Under the pieces are notes generated by a model. It made no database searches. It was not told the origin of the DNA and was given only the letters and a program-made list of their open reading frames with translations. Of a stretch of DNA of 64,000 nucleotides, positions 62,547 through 64,000 are shown one piece after another; position 1 is the stretch's first letter; every line of letters begins with the position of its first letter. The stretch is from Alphaproteobacteria bacterium MarineAlpha12_Bin1 (GTDB taxonomy: Bacteria > Pseudomonadota > Alphaproteobacteria > UBA6615): assembly GCA_002937505.1 (NCBI GenBank), contig PTJY01000004.1, forward strand, positions 1 to 64,000. The letters are read 5' to 3'. The translations under genes were made by a program, and so were the position numbers.

Positions 62547-63339
62547 AATTCTTATTAATCTGTTCGACAAATTCGATTGTAGTCATGCCAACTTTGACAT
62601 TTAGATTTTTAGCGCTCTTATTAGAGTGAGATATTATTCCATCATTATATGTTGATCTCGCATCGCCAATTTTGGCGCTTGAACACGAAACCGTGACAGC
62701 CGGGATACCTAGCTTGTCCAGGTCAGGTAAGCGGCTAACCAAATTAGAGCCAGCATCATTGAATACAGCTCCTAAAACCGAAGGACGGCTTCCCCATGTT
62801 GGTGAGGATGCAAGAACTTCACCATGTGATGCAGTTATGACAACTGTATCTTCATCTTCTTCTTTTACTAAAGAAACTGAATCGCATCCTCTTACTATAA
62901 TCCCATCACTTCCATCTCGAATAATAAAACGAGCTTCTTCATAGACTGGTACTGGTTTTGAATTAAAAGTAGATAACTTCATTGCATTTGCACATTCCAT
63001 TGAGGCTTGACCAACTGAACATCCTGATTTTGCGGCGGTATCATTTACAAAACTTATCCTACCGCTACTAGCTAGACTTTGACCATTACCAATAACTGCG
63101 GTGCGGTAGTCAATCACTGCAGCTGCTATTTCTAAATTATCTAAATAACTTAAAGATCCAATTCCCGCATTATCGAGGCCTACTCCAGCGTCATGGAGTA
63201 TAATACCTCGAACTCGTGCAGTGGCGGCTTCAAATCCGGCATACACGCCGCCGTGTGATCCAGCAATCACAACGTTTTTATAGGCTTCGGGTCCTAGTTT
63301 GGTAACTGTATCAACAATTAATATTTCGCGTTTATTCAT
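62539..63339 (-). CDS. Unrecognised protein made of two homologous halves
   Basis: 266 residues, no family recognised. The halves align in order: VVIAGSHGGVYAG / VVITASHGEVLAS, GIILHDAGVGLDNAGIGSL / GAVFNDAGSNLVSRLPDL, AVIDYRTAVIGNGQS / TVSCSSAKIGDARST, GRISFVNDTAAKSGCSVG / GIISHSNKSAKNLNVKVG. Each half (about 20-120 and 165-262) is an alpha/beta unit with SHG, N/D-DAG, IGN/IGD and IS-xN marks, so the protein looks like a fused ancient duplication with a pseudo-twofold active site. No signal peptide or membrane segment. The gene lies 12 bases behind the acyl-CoA dehydrogenase gene and overlaps the end of E1 beta copy B. Function unknown. Confidence 0.85.
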   Translation of the reverse strand: MNKREILIVDTVTKLGPEAYKNVVIAGSHGGVYAGFEAATARVRGIILHDAGVGLDNAGIGSLSYLDNLEIAAAVIDYRTAVIGNGQSLASSGRISFVNDTAAKSGCSVGQASMECANAMKLSTFNSKPVPVYEEARFIIRDGSDGIIVRGCDSVSLVKEEDEDTVVITASHGEVLASSPTWGSRPSVLGAVFNDAGSNLVSRLPDLDKLGIPAVTVSCSSAKIGDARSTYNDGIISHSNKSAKNLNVKVGMTTIEFVEQINKNSS

Positions 63340-63351
63340 AATAATTACTCA

Positions 63352-64000
63352 TTACGGTCTATTTGGTCGATTAAGAAGCCCACGAGCAATGATGCCAGCT
63401 TGGATTTCAGCGGCTCCTTCAAATATATTTAAAATACGAGCATCACAAAGTAACCTAGAAATAACAAACTCTTCTCCGTACCCATTGCCACCATGTATTT
63501 GAAGGCCATTGTCTGCATTTGACCATGCAACTCGGGCAGCTAATAATTTTGCCATACCCGCTTCTATATCACATCTTTGGTCTGCGTCTCTCTGACGAGC
63601 AGCAAAGTAAGTCAGTTGTCTAACAATCATTGTTTCTACTGCCATCCAACCTATTTTTCCTGCAACACGATCAAAGTTTACTATACTACTACCAAACTGT
63701 GATCGATCATTTGCATATTTCAATGATAACTCTAACGCATTCTGTGCTACACCAACGGCTCGAGCAGCAGTTTGAATACGTGCAGTTTCAAAGCTTGACA
63801 TAAGTTGCTTAAAACCATTTCCTTCAGCTTCTCCTAGAAGAGAGTTTTTACTAATTTCAAATCCATCGAAGGCAATTTCATATTCTTTCATTCCTCTATA
63901 GCCTAGGACTTTAATTTCACTTCCACTCATTCCTGCTGCCGGGAAAGGGTTTTCAATGCTTCCTCTAGGTTTTTCGGCTAAAAACATACTTAGTCCGCCA
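63352..64000 (-). CDS. Acyl-CoA dehydrogenase, C-terminal part, 5' end outside the window
   Basis: The frame stays open to the window edge: four further codons (GGLS) precede the ATG at 63987, and [13 protein letters not shown] is the interior 'GG.S.FLV.K' line of acyl-CoA dehydrogenases, so the start is beyond 64000. The visible 216 residues hold the end of the beta domain and the C-terminal helices with [45 protein letters not shown] and [13 protein letters not shown]. The usual catalytic Glu region (HGGxGY...EGxxEIQ) is intact: IFEGAAEIQ supplies the Glu. FAD-dependent desaturation of an acyl-CoA. Upstream partner of the two-half protein. Confidence 0.93.
   Translation of the reverse strand, partial: GGLSMFLAEKPRGSIENPFPAAGMSGSEIKVLGYRGMKEYEIAFDGFEISKNSLLGEAEGNGFKQLMSSFETARIQTAARAVGVAQNALELSLKYANDRSQFGSSIVNFDRVAGKIGWMAVETMIVRQLTYFAARQRDADQRCDIEAGMAKLLAARVAWSNADNGLQIHGGNGYGEEFVISRLLCDARILNIFEGAAEIQAGIIARGLLNRPNRP

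Noticed and set aside
1-64000. Genomic island borders, insertion sequences, integrase, tRNA attachment sites
   Set aside because: None could be found: no transposase or integrase reading frame, no tRNA, no long terminal repeats, and no obvious change in base use.

Overview
The window looks like a chromosomal stretch of a low-GC (roughly 40 percent by eye), free-living Gram-negative heterotroph, most likely a marine planktonic alphaproteobacterium. The basis is a signal-peptide-bearing 16-strand-type porin ending in Phe (16072-17175), dense operons with short or overlapping junctions, AT-rich spacers, and a gene content made almost only of enzymes and carriers for small organic molecules. No rRNA, tRNA, ribosomal, replication, CRISPR, phage or transposase gene is visible. 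Placement below phylum/class is inference.

Layout. 1-939: 5'-truncated isopenicillin-N-synthase-like oxygenase. 1068-7579: one seven-gene operon built around a two-subunit B12-dependent acyl-CoA mutase (ECHDC1-like crotonase, mutase large subunit, B12 subunit, class III CoA-transferase, MeaB GTPase) that runs on into an AtzG/AtzE-like amidase pair. 7666-9723 (minus): split TPP decarboxylase of the sulfopyruvate/phosphonopyruvate type plus a beta-hydroxyacid dehydrogenase. 10024-14006: MFS carrier, hydrolase, cupin and a RutD/RutC pair without the rest of the Rut pathway. 14003-18275: EamA carrier, class IV aminotransferase, porin with a clear terminator, nitrilase-family hydrolase. 18312-20639 (minus): BisC/TorA-type molybdoenzyme. 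20747-29007: nine plus-strand genes (SDR, Ldh2, CrtI-like, CRYL1-like, limonene-monooxygenase-like LLM, cupin, lipocalin-like, MFS) that look like one catabolic block. 29079-31206 (minus): CoA-transferase and MenB/BadI-like crotonase. 31401-37446: SMP-30 lactonase, hydroxyacyl-CoA dehydrogenase, enolase-superfamily enzyme, the only regulator in the window (GntR/HutC type), an LVIVD propeller and an orphan ABC permease. 37675-42168: second LLM enzyme, an orphan CoxL-type subunit, a second EamA carrier.

42181-46628 (minus) holds two beta-hydroxyacid dehydrogenases, a TauD-type dioxygenase, a glutathione transferase and a double-YciI protein. The transferase is the most striking item: its frame is interrupted by a single UGA exactly where relatives have the catalytic Cys of the CPxVQRA motif, with a good ribosome binding site and start 11 codons upstream and a suitable hairpin just downstream, so it is probably a selenoprotein. 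46781-49169 carries twin Gfo/Idh/MocA oxidoreductases and a VOC protein; 49210-56660 an SDR, CocE-type hydrolase, quinone oxidoreductase, GlcD-type flavoenzyme, class II aldolase, NIPSNAP and Asp/Glu-racemase-like protein. 56668-64000 is a thiamine-diphosphate region: two diverging E1 alpha/beta pairs with no E2 or E3, an acetolactate-synthase-like enzyme, an unrecognised protein made of two homologous halves, and an acyl-CoA dehydrogenase cut by the window end.

Taken together the genes describe repeated use of a few chemistries: CoA activation without ATP (three class III CoA-transferases and their crotonases), TPP-dependent cleavage, flavin or 2-oxoglutarate oxygenation, and NAD-dependent alcohol oxidation. 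Substrates cannot be read from the sequence. Assignments rest on motif recognition by eye; no database search was run.
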